Source: Halichoerus grypus
Lineage: Eukaryota > Chordata > Mammalia > Carnivora > Phocidae
Direction of reading: 5' to 3'
DNA length: 64,000 nt
Assembly: GCF_964656455.1 (NCBI RefSeq)
Contig: NC_135720.1
Span: 101,816,696 to 101,880,695 of the forward strand
Both the position numbers and the translations under genes were made by a program. Position 1 is the stretch's first letter, and the number at the start of each line of letters is the position of its first letter. The notes under the pieces are model-generated. The model was not told where the DNA came from. It saw only the letters and a program-made list of their open reading frames with translations, and did no database searches. Below are positions 44,480 to 57,149 of the stretch, in pieces.

Positions 44480-45360
44480 TGTGGCAGAAAGAGCATGAAA
44501 TAAGTTGGAAGTCAAAGATCTATGTTCTTCCTCCAATTTTATCATGATTCGTTTTATGAAATTTGGCAAGATATTAACTTCTCTGAGTCTCATTTCTTTA
44601 TTCATTCATTCATTCATTCATTCATTCATTCAGAAAACTTTTATCTTGGACCAGTTTCATGCAAGTACAACTTAGGCTCCAGAGACAGTTATGAAGACAG
44701 ATAAGACGAGGTCTTCATGGATCTAAAGTGTAATTAAGGAAGACAGAAAATATAAATGCTATAAATTAAGGTCATAAGTATTCCCCTTGAGGTATACAAA
44801 ATAAGCTTTATGGCAAAAGTCATAAACTATGGCAAAAAGTCATAAACTCTCCCTATGGGAATTTGGGGGACCACCACAAACAAGGTGACTTTAGGTGTGG
44901 ATCTTGCAGAAGGCAAGGAAAAACAGTATTCCAGACAGAGAAATGGCAGGTCCGAAGCAGGAAGGTTAAATCAGTGTTCGGGATGACCAGGAGAGTCACA
45001 ACATCGGAACATCAGGTGTTCGATGGGAAAGCAATATATGTAGTTCATCAGCTAAAACTGTGTTGATGCCAAAGTGAGGTGGGTTATGTTGCCCAGTAAA
45101 GCAATGGGATTCTTCCGTGGATGATGAGGAGCCATCAAATCCTTTAATGACAGGATCCGATTTCATTTAAGAAAATTATTCTACCAACAGCACAGAGGAT
45201 AGGAGCGAAGGCAGAGATGAGGGCCAGGAAGCCAGTGGAGAGTCCATTCCTTAATCCAAGTGAACAATCACAAAGACCAGAACCATGGCAATGGCATTCG
45301 GATGGATTCAAAAGACCCGATGACCAAAAGAGCAAGAAGAAGGAGCAAAGAAGTGAATAC
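44480..45360. mobile_element. MIR piece, (CATT)n run and L2-like ancient repeat
   Basis: 44480-44599 is a MIR core on plus. 44600-44631 is (CATT)n. 44632-45360 matches, in order, the common old repeat with GTATTCCAGACAGAGAAATGGCAGGTCCGAAGCAGG, TGGGATTCTTCC and GAGCCATCAAA, here diverged. Families approximate. Confidence 0.4.
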
Positions 45361-47076
45361 TGTTAAAAATTCGGTTTAGAAGAATAAGCGAAATTTAGGA
45401 AAGAAAGCATATGTGAAAAATATAGCAGAGAAAAACATGATGTTGATGTTTCTAGGCTAAGCATCTGGGTGAGTTTTTATGACATTAATCGAGAGGAAGT
45501 GTAGGAGGAGCAAAATAATCGAGATAACTGGGCTAAATATTTAGGTAGTACTTATAGGGAAAAATTTGTCTCAAGATTTGTGTATTTCCATTAATGCAAA
45601 TTTTCTCCTACTTCTATCATCTTTCAGCTTTCAATAGACTTCAGGACTTTTTTTTTTTTTTCCAATAAAAGCCCTGCTAGTCTCATGGCTGTGAAACGCA
45701 TGGAGCCATAATGCTCTGTGCTTCTGCAAAAGCCTCCCCGAGCTCTCGCATCCACATGAGTGAAGACTCAGAAGTGAGCAATCCCAGCATAAAAGTGCAT
45801 AATAATTAATCGTACTAAAATAACTGTTAGAAGATTAAAATGTGTAACGGTCTCAGCACCTAAGAACGATTTCTGAACTGTGAGTGTCTATAGGAGTATT
45901 AAATTTGAATTTTATATAGTATAAATCCTTATGATTATGCTCATGGATGAGTAATAATTCTATTTTCTTGTCACAAAATGAGAATATTAAGTGAGAAATT
46001 TTAAAGAGCACCCTTACTCTGATCAGCATGGCAGCGGAGGGATTAAAAATGTGGATTTCTTGGCTCAATGCCTTAAACATTGCATTAAAATATGCATATT
46101 TTTAACCAGATCACAAGTTGGAGTTTCAGATTACTATGTCACATTGAAAATAGTTATTTCAGATGAAAAAGGTTCCTGATTTGTTGGTGCTCTTTAGGTG
46201 CCTCACATTTGACACTTGGTACTCTCTCATTTATATTACATACATATGAAAGTATTATTCACAACTCATATGTATGGAATAGTCATGAATAATTATTTTC
46301 TAATATAAATAGAAAGAGAAAAATGTCCTTAAGTAGTTATTAAAAAAAAAAAAAAGTATGAAAACCAGGGGCCATTTAACACCTAAACCTGAAAAGATAT
46401 TTTCATTCTGGTTCAGTTCTATGTTTAGGGAAAAAGTCCTTTCTCTTTTGGTTCCTTACATTTTACATGCTTTCTTGTATTACGTGCCTTTTCTTTTCAC
46501 TTTACTTCTTGCTGGAATGTACCTTTTTAAACTTCTTTTCATGAAGATCTCTGGGAGGCAAACTCTCTTAATCTTTGAATGCCTAAAAATATTCTTATTT
46601 TATTCTCATTTGGGACGATTCAATGAATAAATAAATAGTCCAGGCATCAGTGTTTCTATTCAAAGTGGGATTTGTCTATAATTCAGTCATTGGGCAGAAG
46701 AGACTTTAGCACCAAGTAAGTTTTGAAATGGCTTTCACGGATGAGATCCTGCAAAAAGGACAGCGGGCAAAGAGAACCAAGACACAGGGGGCTCGGGTGG
46801 ATGAGGCAGAGCATCTCAGGCACAGCCAGCATTTTGGAGGGAAGCAAGACCTTCTGGATAAATCCACTGAGGAAGGACAGGTACACAAAGACCGAGATGG
46901 TCTTGCTTCCTGCGGACCTGGCTGCCAGAGAAGCGCACATTTAGCAGTCATGAAACTAGGCTGGCACAGATGTAACTGTGTTCTGCACTATTACTGAATT
47001 TAATTAGCACTAGAACCCTATTTGAGCCAATGATGGAAAATTTGCCCATACAGGGTAAACTCATTGATTTTCAGTT
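45361..47076. other. No gene recognised
   Basis: AT-rich, unique-looking DNA. The overlapping frames near 46683-46997 lie on both strands and show no domain. Confidence 0.4.
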
Positions 47077-47093
47077 TAAACTAGGTCTCTTTT

Positions 47094-47295
47094 TTTTTTT
47101 TTTAAAGATTTTATTTATTTATTTATTTGACAGAGAGAGACACAGTGAGAGAGGGAACACAAGCGGGGGAGTGGGAGAGGGAGAAGCAGGCTCCCCGCTG
47201 AGCAGGGAGCCCGATGCGGGGCTCGATCCCAGGAGCCTGGGATCATGACCTGAGCTGAAGGCAGCCGCCCAACGACTGAGCCACCCAGGCGCCCC
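47094..47295 (-). mobile_element. SINEC, young, perfect 17-bp duplication
   Basis: Minus-strand GGGGCGCCTGGGTGGCTCAG and arctoid body. TAAACTAGGTCTCTTTT is at 47077-47093 and 47296-47312. Confidence 0.96.
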
Positions 47296-48420
47296 TAAAC
47301 TAGGTCTCTTTTGATCAATTCAATATTTGCTCCCTCTTTTCCTCTTCCTTTCTCCCCAGGGATGATATCCTAGCATTGGAATAGAGGCATGCTAGGATAA
47401 GCCTCCAACCATGCTAGCTTCTGCTGAGCTGGACAATCACTGCTGGTCTTTGGGCCTCAGTGCTCAGCCCCACATTGCCCACACTGAAACATCTGTGCCC
47501 CACTCTCTTCTCTGGCAGCCAGGTCCGCAGGGATCACACTGATTATTTCCTCAATGGTCAAAAACTACCCGGATCAAGCCCAGTCTCTGCAACTTCCCAG
47601 GGACATGGAGAACTGCTCCTCTGTCTTCATGTGTTCTTCCTCCTCTCTCTTCCTGCTCTGATTCCTTCAGAATCAGAGTCTTTCTCTCCCCTAAAGTCCA
47701 GTTCTTGCTACAGGAAGCCCAGTCTTCTTTTTGGGAGCCGCTGGAAACTTGGCACCATTCAGCCATTTTGCATTAGCTTTGTTCATCTCCTGCTTTCCTT
47801 CACCAATCACTGCCACCCTCCCCATCCCCAGAGAACAGACTCCCTGGTCATCAGCAACCCAATGCCCCTGGAGATGACAGGACCTTCCATGGGTGACTCA
47901 GGGGCATGGAGCACTAAAATCCAAGAGCCAAAGCATTAGGGACCATCACAGAAGGTCTGCACCCTGAAGCTTGCACAGAAGTGATAGCACCACTCTCTTC
48001 CAGCTGCGAGACAATTTGAGACTGCTCAGACTCTCAGAATTCTTGCTGGACCCTTCAAGAGGCAGCCCCTTCAAAGACAAGACTGAGACAGAATGTCCTG
48101 CAAGACAGTTGTGGCGGGAGGTGTGACTCAGAGCCTGCGAACCGATTTAGAGAATTTCTTTATGGAAACGTGAAAATGTATACTTGCTGCAACTGGAACA
48201 TTATTTCTAGAAGGGACCTTCATTAATGGTATTTATTCATATACATTATTTAATGCATAACAACTTATAAGGCCTGCTTTGATATGGACAGAGTTTTTGC
48301 TTTGTTATTAAATGGATTTAATTTTTATTTTGTTATACAAAACTTTCAAAAGAACAGAATCATTCTCCATCATTCCATTCTTTTTAAAAAAAGACATAAT
48401 TTGAAAAATAGCTATAATAG

Positions 48421-48608
48421 GGGGGCACCTGGGTGGCTCAGTTGGTTAAGAATCTGAATTTTGGTTTCTGCTCAGGTCATGATCTCAGGGTTGTGAGATT
48501 GAGCCCTGCATCAGACTCCACGCTCAGTATAGAGTCTGCTTGAGATTCTCTCTCCTTCTTCCTTTGCCCCTGCTCCCCCAAGTAAGTAAATAAATCTTTT
48601 TTAAAAAA
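48421..48608 (+). mobile_element. SINEC, older body, perfect 18-bp duplication
   Basis: GGGGGCACCTGGGTGGCTCA start and AGAGTCTGCTTGAGATTCTC body. GAAAAATAGCTATAATAG at 48403-48420 and 48609-48626 are identical. Confidence 0.95.
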
Positions 48609-48954
48609 GAAAAATAGCTATAATAGGAAATAAAGGCTTTGACTTCTCAACAGCCAGATGTTCTCAAATTTAACCGTTCAGAACTCAATTTGCATATCTT
48701 CTGGAAGAGTACACTGGACAGCTATTATGATTATTAATAATTTTGCCTAGCTGGTCCCCACAGCACCCATGTGGGTCTGGAAACTGCTTACATCTCTCAC
48801 GTTTGCTGTGTGTGCAGCCGTTCTGAAGATGGGCTTGGCCAGAGCTGACCTCAGCTGGGCTGACCAGTCCTCACCCCAGGGATTGTCAAACTTCCATAGG
48901 AGAAAAGAAATGGGACTCACTCCCTTCTAGAGAAGCTGACAAAGATAGCAGCCC

Positions 48955-49260
48955 ATAGCAGGAATTTCTGACTTTGAATTCCCAAAGGAGCTTTAAAAAA
49001 CATTGCCAATGTCTGAAACCCAGTCTAGACCCACTGAAGCAGAATTTCTGGCAGTAAGGGTCAGATACTAATATCTCTCCAAGAACTTTTTATTTTATTT
49101 TGAATAATTTCAGGACTACTGAAAAGTTGAAAGAATTGTACAGTGAACACCTACACACACCCCTTCACCTAGATCGCATTAATTGTTAACATTTAGGGAT
49201 GAATGAGTTTTTAAAAACTCCCCAGGTGATACTAATACACAGAATTGAGACCAACCCCCA
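48955..49260 (+). mobile_element. hAT-Charlie MITE interrupted by an L1M-like piece
   Basis: Left half to about 49085 (GGAGCTTTAAAAAACATTGC, AAGCAGAATTTCTGGCAG), right half from about 49207 (TTAAAAACTCCCCAGGTGATACTAATACAC). The insert 49086-49206 (AGGACTACTGAAAAGTTGAAAGAATTGTAC) is an old L1-like fragment. Confidence 0.6.
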
Positions 49261-49562
49261 GTGATATGTAACTGAGAAGAACCCAACTATGAAAAGGACA
49301 GTATAAAATGAAGCAGATACACCAAGAAGGAAAAAGATTTTTTTAAAAGAGTCCTGGTGATGCTCAGAACCCTGCTATTTCATGCCCTGGGTTCTATGAG
49401 ATACCCCAGAATCTTTATAATAAAATCACCTTTGGGACTTAGAGTCGTGTGATTTAGGAGCTCGTTCATTGCAATCAAAAGATTCAAGAATAATACGCAA
49501 AGGCAGCATGATTCTACAGACTTACGCCTAACTAAAAATAAAACCAGAGTCTATTGGCTTTC

Positions 49563-49674
49563 GAGATCAAGATTATGTTAAGAGAAATACATTTTTTTAA
49601 AAAACACACAGAAGCCTTGAGAGATCAAGATTATGTTAAGAGAAACACATTTTTAAAAAAATACACAGAAACTA
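49563..49674 (+). repeat. Two-copy 56-bp tandem duplication
   Basis: GATCAAGATTATGTTAAGAG starts at 49565 and again at 49621, and both copies continue with AAAYACATTTTT...ACACAGAA. A few substitutions separate the copies. Confidence 0.85.
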
Positions 49675-50513
49675 TGAATACCCAAGATTATGGGATTAAA
49701 GATAATTAGACCACATGCTAAACTATGGTTTTGTGGAACTAGCCAGTGTGTTCTAAAGCAGACTGTTTTTCCACTGGTGAATGAAGTCCAATCTTGCATA
49801 ATGCAAGCACAGTACCAAGGCAGGAGGGGCTGGTGGCAGTGGGAGGGGGAGTGCTCTGCCCCAGGGGTGAGAACTAAGTATTTTATCAGTGAGGTGGTTT
49901 AGAATCACTGGAACATGCAGATAATAAAAGGGAGACTGACTTTTAGTCAGTTCTATTATTTGTTTAGACCCGTTTAGAAATATTATTCTCCATAGACACT
50001 GCAACCCATTATGGCCCAGACCCAGGACAAACCACTTCCACCCCAGACCCCATGTCCCCGCTCCCAGGTGCAATTTTAGAAAGACCAGGCAGTCACCAGG
50101 CTTGACACTGTCCCCTGATCTCAGTATCTCTGAATAAGAGTCTTGGTTTTTATTTACAAATTTTCATTCATTTTGCAAAAAGACAATGATGCTGTAACTC
50201 TATATCATGCAAGTACATTTGGAACGGGATTTGGGCTAGTACCCTTTTAGGATACAAGCCCTCCAGGCATAAAGTACACGTTTTGCAGTCTTTTAAGGCT
50301 AATTATTTGCTCAGCAAAGTACTTGAAATCATTTCTCTGAGCTACAAATAAGTTGTTTCCAAACTCTAAGAATAGAAATGAACTCTGAAAGAGGAAATTG
50401 AATACAGTAAACCAAAGATAATGTGAGATAAACTCAAGCCTCACTCTCCCATCTGTGAGTTTCCTGTAGGAGGGGAAAAACACACTTTGTCAAAATTCAA
50501 AGGATAAAAGTTT

Positions 50514-50714
50514 GTTGGTTTTTTTTAAGATCGATTGATTGATTGATTTGAGAGAAAGACAGAGACAGTGACAGAGAGCATGAGTGGGGAAGGAGAGGGA
50601 GAAGCAGGCTCCCCGCAGAGCAGGGAGCCTGACACGGGGCTCGATCTCAGGACCCTGGGATCATGACCTGAGCCGAAGGCAAACGCTTAACTGACTGAGC
50701 CACCCAGGCGCCCC
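50514..50714 (-). mobile_element. SINEC
   Basis: Minus-strand GGGGCGCCTGGGTGGCTCAG start, SINEC body, with (ATCG/ATTG)n in place of the usual AAAT tail. AGGATAAAAGTTT is at 50501-50513 and 50715-50727. Confidence 0.93.
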
Positions 50715-50727
50715 AGGATAAAAGTTT

Positions 50728-51839
50728 TTAAGCAAAACTAAACTCAAAATTTACACTCAAGAAATAGCGATCAATAATCCTTCAGGGAAAGGAAGAAGAA
50801 GAATGAAGCATCCACCACAGCAGTATTTTAAGGAATGCTGTGAAAATCAATGCCAACAGAAGCGTTTGGGGATCCTCTCCCCATTGGGAAGACGGACACA
50901 ATGCCAACAAGCTTATGAACCGAGAGAAATCTCCCCAAAGGCTACATTCCTCCTGAGAAAGCCTGATCTGAGGAAAATAAGGTTCAGGATCAAATTCTTA
51001 ATGCCATCGGTTAGTTGTTGGAAGTGCAGGACTTTTTTTTTGTGAAGGTGTAAACATATTCCTCTGTTTTCAGGGAGCCTTTAAAGCTGGTGATGCCTAA
51101 TAATAAGTCCAAATTATAGATAAAACATGACAAAGGTTGATGAGGGGAAATAATGATTTAAAAACAGTTAATTCGCTTCTGTATTTGCACTTAATCATTT
51201 TTAAGTCATCAGAAAAAATAACCATTTCTTTCAAGATTCCGATTTCCTGGACTCTGATATCTGGACGGGATCAGAGGAGCAGAGGGTAATAAAAACACAA
51301 TATTTTCATACCAGGCTACAGATCTTACTGAAGTATATAAAGTGCCTCCAAATTACCAAATTCCTTTTCATTATTTATTCACTGTGTATGTTATTAACGA
51401 AACCCCAAATTACAAAGCCTCGCAACTGTAGAATCGTAATGGGTTGCTCATCTCTGAAATTCCTCTCCAAAGGAAGTCACTGGAAGGAGAAGGAGGATGT
51501 GAGAGTACTCACTGTGACTAGCCGACTGCAAAGGCCCTGGCCCCTGGACACACCGGTGTCAGTGGCTCTCCTTCATGGTATCTTGCAACAAATCAGCAGG
51601 CTGGGCTCCTGTAGCTCTGAGCAGCCAAGGTAGCCCCGAATGGCGGATTGTCAAGCTGAGGCGTCCAGGCTGGGCCTGGCCCCCGTGCCAGCAGCCAGCC
51701 CCACATACAGGAAGAGCACTGCAGCCCGACGGACGAGTCCGGCATGGGAGTAGCTCCTGCAGTGGGAGAGGCCCAGTGCCAGAGAATGGATGAGTCATGC
51801 ACTAGGTGAGCCACACACAGACTCTCACAAATAGCAAAG
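50728..51839. other. No gene recognised
   Basis: Unique-looking sequence. The 161-codon frame on minus at 51593-52078 spans an old repeat and has no domain. Confidence 0.4.
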
Positions 51840-52305
51840 GCTTCTCTTTCTGTCAAGGGAGCCAAGCCTACAGCGGTGGCACAGGATCTGTGGTACTCGG
51901 CCGTACCTACGAACACCCTTATGAATCTGCCTACACCTGAAAATGGGGTATGGAAAACACAAGTATCTATGCCTGCAGCTCTGTCTTTGGCTGGCTTTTG
52001 GGTCACTAGGATTATGATAGTATGGGTCTCTGATCGTTCCCTGTTGTCCCTACATCCAGGCACGGGGTAGCATTGCAATTCGTAACCTCTCTATGGGTGG
52101 ATGGGGGCATGCAAGCTGTTCTGCCATGGTGACCGGCAATTCAAAATGGTAGCCTGGATCCCTGAATGACTGTAAGAAGCAGAGGGCCTTGCTGGCCTGT
52201 GATGGGCATGAGCCAAAAACTAATCCTTATTGTTCTTAGTCACTGAAATTTGGGAGCTATTTGTTACCTCAGCATAACCCAGCCTCTACTGACTGACTTG
52301 AGGAC
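51840..52305 (+). mobile_element. Ancient LTR-like repeat, family not assigned
   Basis: GATCCCTGAATGACTGTAAG, CTTAGTCACTGAAATTTGGG and TATTTGTTACCTCAGCATAA follow the order of a common old element ending in AAGCCACTGAGATTT...GTTACAGCAGCATAAC. Left limit uncertain. Confidence 0.45.
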
Positions 52306-53214
52306 CAAGGCTCTTGGAAGGAAACATGGGCAGTGAAGTATTCTTCTAACTTTGAAACACTCGAAATTCCTTTCTAAATTTTTTTAAGCATTCACGGGCT
52401 TTCTAGCTCTCCAAAAAGGCCCATGTTTCAAAAACCACATTTATGATTATTTGTGGAGTGGCATTTTTCAAAACCCTAAGAAGATCTTATAACATTGTGA
52501 CAGACACTCCTTATTTTTAATCCCAGCACTCTTTCATCCTCTTTTGCTTCTTAGTTCTTGATCTTCTAGGGAGTGGCAAGAGATTTGAGAATCCCCTTTT
52601 AGGCTGAAATCCACTCAAGTCCATCCATCAAAGGGGAAAATTCAATATTTTTGTTGTATATATATATAATGTTCCCAATGTGCCATATAGTGGCAGATAT
52701 GTTGATTTATGTGAAATATGACCCTGACCTCTCAGAGCTCACAGTCTAGTTGGAAAGAGAAGAAACATACATGTGAAAATGGGCAAGGTCTCCTTTGTTA
52801 AGAGGTGAAACAGTCAGTCCAATGCAGGGAAAGTGGATGGAGGCTGGTGGTCGGGACCACTTCATGGAGCCCACAGGGCTGGGCCAGGACACAGCCATTT
52901 ATATGGATGAGCAAAGTTTGGGCAGCAGGGAAGAAGTAAGCTTGTTCATAGTTCATTTATTCAGTAAACTTTTATCGAGCATCTACTAGAGACCAGGAAT
53001 GTAAAAGCTGGTAGTGTTCTTGGAGATCATCCAAGCCCAACCTCCCACTGCAAACCGAGAAAACCAGCTCGGGCATTCTTACCTGGGACTCTCAACTTTT
53101 TAAAAGGTAAGTACTGGCCTAAACTAAATAAAGCAGAGCCTCCTCACCCAATGCACCTTGACTCACACGTTACACACTGGTAATGCCCTACTGAGTGTTT
53201 CCATCGTGTTATTT
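52306..53214. other. No gene recognised; L2-like piece
   Basis: 52670-52960 resembles the antisense L2-type repeat (CTCAGAGCTCACAGTCTAGT). An (AT)n run is at 52655-52668. Confidence 0.35.
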
Positions 53215-54530
53215 CAAGTGTCCAAGCCTCCATGCAAGCTGTGTCCCATGCCTAGGACAACTTTCCCACCTCTGACCGCTGGCTAACTCCTTGTCTTCAG
53301 TCAGGATTCAACCCCACTGGCTCTTTCTTGAGGGAGTCTCCTCCAGAGCCTGAGGTGAAACTGAGTACCCTTCCTTTTGCACACACTTTATCACTGATTT
53401 TGCAATGTTGGAATCTGAATCTTCCCCTCTGAAGTCATCTTCACCAGGGTTGTGACCTCGCCCATCTTGTTCATCTCGCTCTAGCTTACAAATTGGTTCA
53501 TATCCATTTTCCATTCCATTGGCCTCTTCTACAGCCTGAAAGGCCCCCGCCCATCCCCACCCACAGCTTCACCTGGCTGACTCACTCTTGTCCTCAGGTG
53601 TTTCCTCCACTGCTGGACCTTCCATGACCAACCATCCCTGCCCAGTTCCCTGCTTCGCACCACCATGGTCCGTGGTACACAAGACCAGTGCCGCTCCATC
53701 ATGTAGGTTTCAGTTCACATGTCATCTCCTCAGAGAAGCATTCCCTGATCTGGCAGTCATTATTTACCTGCCCAAGGTCATTCTGTCTTCTTTCTCACCC
53801 AAAATCTACATTTGATGATTCATAACTATTTTGAACAGGTCTTCTTTCCTGGTCACTGAATCAAATGTGGGCAGGTGACTGTGTTCAGTGAATTTTAAGG
53901 GAAAGTCCACTGGGAGATGACAGTGTTCTAGGAAGAATTTTCTCCTGATACAATGAGGGAGATACTCTGGTGGGTGGGGGGGAGTTATCTTCCCTCCTTT
54001 CCCCCAACTCTTTCTCCCTCTGGCTTTGGGAGCCATAAGAAGATGTAATGTCTGCAGCTATGGCAGCCATCTTGCAACTATGAGGCTGAGGAGAATTCCA
54101 ACATGTTAAGGAGGGGAAACAGAAGGATAGAAAAAGCCTTGGTCCTTAATGACACCACTAAATTACTGAAATTAATAACATCTGGCTTTTTAAAATAATT
54201 AAGTCACCTAAGACTTATGCCACTGTTAGGTTTTCTATTACTCATAACCAAAGTAATTTAGTTGATACTCCTAACCCCCTATCTTAAGTAGCACCCCATT
54301 CTCTATTATATTCCATTTATTTTCCTCATATATATCACTAGTCAAAATTATCGTGCTTATTAGAACACTGTTGGTTTATTATCTTCCCCCACTAGAAGCT
54401 AAGGACTGTGGGGGCAGAACCTTGTCAGTTTTATCACTGCTATATTTCTAGCACCTCGAATGGTGCCTGGCACTTGGTAGGAGCTCAAAAAATATGTTAC
54501 CCAAGTGATTGGATGAATGAATACCTCTGG
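53215..54530 (+). mobile_element. L2 element(s), interrupted by an LTR-like repeat
   Basis: 53215-53420 and 53560-53812 carry L2 3' coding/UTR sequence (AGTTCACATGTCATCTCCTCAGAGAAGCATTCCCTGATC). The sequence resumes at about 54280 (CACTAGAAGCTAAGGACTGTGGGGGCAG, GGTGCCTGGCACTTGGTAGG) and ends in GGATGAATGAATAC. The interruption is at 53815-54275. Confidence 0.65.
53815..54275 (+). mobile_element. Ancient LTR-like repeat inside L2
   Basis: GGCAGCCATCTTGCAACTATGAGG, CAACATGTTAAGGAGGGGAA, TGCCACTGTTAGGTTTTCTATTACTC. The same class as 60771-61294. Family name uncertain. Confidence 0.45.
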
Positions 54531-54781
54531 TAACAACTCTGTTTCTTCTCTGTCTCTTATAGCAGACTGTGAGCTCCTTTATATCAGAAACCCAGATTTT
54601 GCTTATTTTTATTTCCCCCAAAACAGACTGCTTGAGATACAGCAGATAATTAACAAATATTTAATGAATAGCAACATATGCTCTCCAGACTCTGTCTTGA
54701 ATAACCACCCTCCACTTAGGATACAATTGCTGAACATCCAATATTGGACACCTTGGTAAAGGAAATCTAGACTGTTGTTTT

Positions 54782-55005
54782 GTGTGTGTGTGTGTGTTTT
54801 AAAAAATTATTTATTTATTTATTTTAGAGAGAGAGAGAGAGAGAGAGAGCAGGGGGGAGAAGCAGAGGGAGAGGGAGAAGGAGAGAAGCAGACTCCACAT
54901 TGAGCACGGAGCCGGATGTGGGGCTTGATACCACAACTCTGAGGTCCTGACCTGAGCTGAAATCAAGAGTTGGACGCTCAAGCTACTGAGCCACCCAGGT
55001 GCGCC
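54782..55005 (-). mobile_element. SINEC, older, with (GA)n and (TG)n margins
   Basis: Minus-strand CGCACCTGGGTGGCTCAGTA start, AGTCTGCTTCTCTCC body and a CTCTCT-rich 3' part. TAGACTGTTGTTTT at 54768-54781 and TGGACTGTTGTTTT at 55006-55019 are the duplication with one change. Confidence 0.9.
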
Positions 55006-55019
55006 TGGACTGTTGTTTT

Positions 55020-56189
55020 ATGATAGTTAAGCTTACAAGAGAATTTTATAATAAAGTCTTAACCTGGCAAAACATCTTAGAGATTGGCCTTGTAGACCAA
55101 ACTTCAGATCAAATACTTCCAGTATTGAAGAGCGGAGCCCCTCAGGAAGCAATGCTCACAGTCCCGTTGCAATCACATTCCCCACGTGAGCTCTAATAGG
55201 CTTCTTCAGGATTGACAGCTAGGGTCAAGCTGTTACCTATTCATCTTGTCTTTGAAACCCAACCCGGAAAGAAATGCCTTCTCCATGTCTGCACACAAGC
55301 AGATGAACCTGGCAGGGATAAAAGTGCCATATGTCACTGACTCTAAGATGCCACTGATTGTAAGATTCCCATTGTTTTATGGCCCACTAAGAAAAAACAA
55401 AGTTAAACTCTAAACAATGATATAAGACTATGGGACTGTCAGCCAAGAAAAGGAGGCAAAACTGACAAAGAATAAAAAAAGTCTTTATTTGGCATCTCAG
55501 AATTATATTTGGGGGAGCACAGATTCCAGAGTAAGGGGAAAAGTGTCCCACTCATGCAGGGAAGAGCATGAGGTTTTTCTGAAAAAGAAGGGTAGGGTAA
55601 TTACACGAATTAGATAAAGAAGAGAAGAGGAAAAAAAGTTGCTAATTTGGTGCCGACCAGTTGAGACACTTTTGATTACTACCTTAATGATTAATTTATT
55701 GGTGCTATCAAACAAAACTGTCCCTGGTATGTATTAGTTAACTTCACTGTCCTCATTTGATCAGAATGCCAGTTGCTTTGTTGAAACTTTATGAGCAACT
55801 ACTTTTGAAATGATTGCTGTTTCTGGCCCAGCTTAAGAGTTCATTGGTGGGAAAGGAAAACGGAGTTTCAAAATGGAGTCTCTCATGTCCTGAAACTTTA
55901 TACAACCCCACAGAACAATACTAGAATATATCTCAATTTCAGAGGTGCAACTTAGAATTGATAAAATATAAAATATGGTACTTTTACTTTAAAATAATGA
56001 ATACAGAATTCCACAGCCCCTCCGTGCAGTGGGTCAATCCTGCTGTGATTCACTGGCAAGCTCCTTTTTTCCATAATCCTGGGTGACAAATGACAGTACA
56101 TTTGTTCTCTTCAAACCACTGATGTAACTTCTCCCCACCCCTCGTGTTACCATCCTTACTTCACATTTTACAGAGAAAACAGAACCCAT
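55020..56189. other. No gene recognised
   Basis: AT-rich, unique-looking DNA; a diverged repeat is possible. No exon-like signal. Confidence 0.4.
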
Positions 56190-56777
56190 CAGATGAGAAC
56201 TCTATCCACTCCTCACCTCCAGCCCCACAAACACCACCCCCCTCCATCCTGCATGCACTCCCGCCTTCTCCTCCTTCCCTCCTATCATGTTAGAGGAAGT
56301 GTCTGTCTTCCTGTCAAAATGTGTCTCTTCCCAGGAGCTCTATCCCTTCTCCTCAGGCTTTCTCAAGGATGGCATTCCTTTAGATTTCCCACTTCCTCCC
56401 TCATCAATCTCTCCTCCACAACAGATCATCCCATTAATGCTCAAATATGCTCAAGTATCTTCCTTCCTAAAACAAAACAACAGCCCCCGCTTTGTTCCCT
56501 GTGCTCCTACTGACTCTGCTCCAGGCTCTCCTTCCTAGCTAACCTTCTCCTGGGAACTGTCCACATGGCTGTCTCCACTTCCTAACCTTTGGGTCTCCCT
56601 CAATCCAGTTTTCTCCTCACGCCACTGCAGCCAATGTAAAAAGATCACCAATGTTCTCCCTCTTAATAAATCAACCTATCAACTCTCTTCTCTTCTCACT
56701 TGATCTCCTGGCAACATTCAACTCAGTTGACCCCTTCTCCCTTTTTCGAAACACCTTAAAAAAATTATTATTTTGGT

Positions 56778-56792
<15 letters not shown>

Positions 56793-56832
<40 letters not shown>

Positions 56833-56871
56833 ATATATATTGATATATATATATATATAACTGGTCAAGGT

Positions 56872-56930
<59 letters not shown>
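56793..56930 (+). repeat. (AT)n microsatellite, long and compound
   Basis: Two long TA blocks separated by ACTGGTCAAGGTCAAAA (56859-56875), with GATATATA breaks. Preceded by poly-A. All Tyr/Ile frames across it are artefacts. Confidence 0.95.
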
Positions 56931-56932
<2 letters not shown>

Positions 56933-56935
56933 TCA

Positions 56936-57149
56936 GGGATGCCTGGGTGGCTCAGTCGGTTAAGCGTCTGCCTTTGGCTCAGGTCATGATCCCAGGGTCC
57001 TGGGATCAAGTCCCATGTTGGGCTCCCTGCTCAGCAGGGAGTCTGCTTCTCCCTCTCCCTCGGCCTGTCTCCCCCTCCGCTTGTGTACTCTCTCTCTCTG
57101 ACAAATAAATAAAATCTTTTTAAAAATAAAATTAAATAAATAAATAAAA
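56936..57149 (+). mobile_element. SINEC next to the AT microsatellite
   Basis: GGGATGCCTGGGTGGCTCAG start, body AGTCTGCTTCTCCCTCTCCC, tail AAATAAATAAAATC then AAATAAAT units. The left duplication is unclear because the flank is simple repeat. Confidence 0.92.

Noticed and set aside
51593..52078. 161-codon minus frame as a protein gene
   Set aside because: It crosses an ancient repeat, has no start context or domain, and the plus strand is open in the same place.
56671..57108. Tyr/Ile-rich frames over 100 codons on both strands
   Set aside because: They are translations of the (AT)n microsatellite joined to the SINEC.
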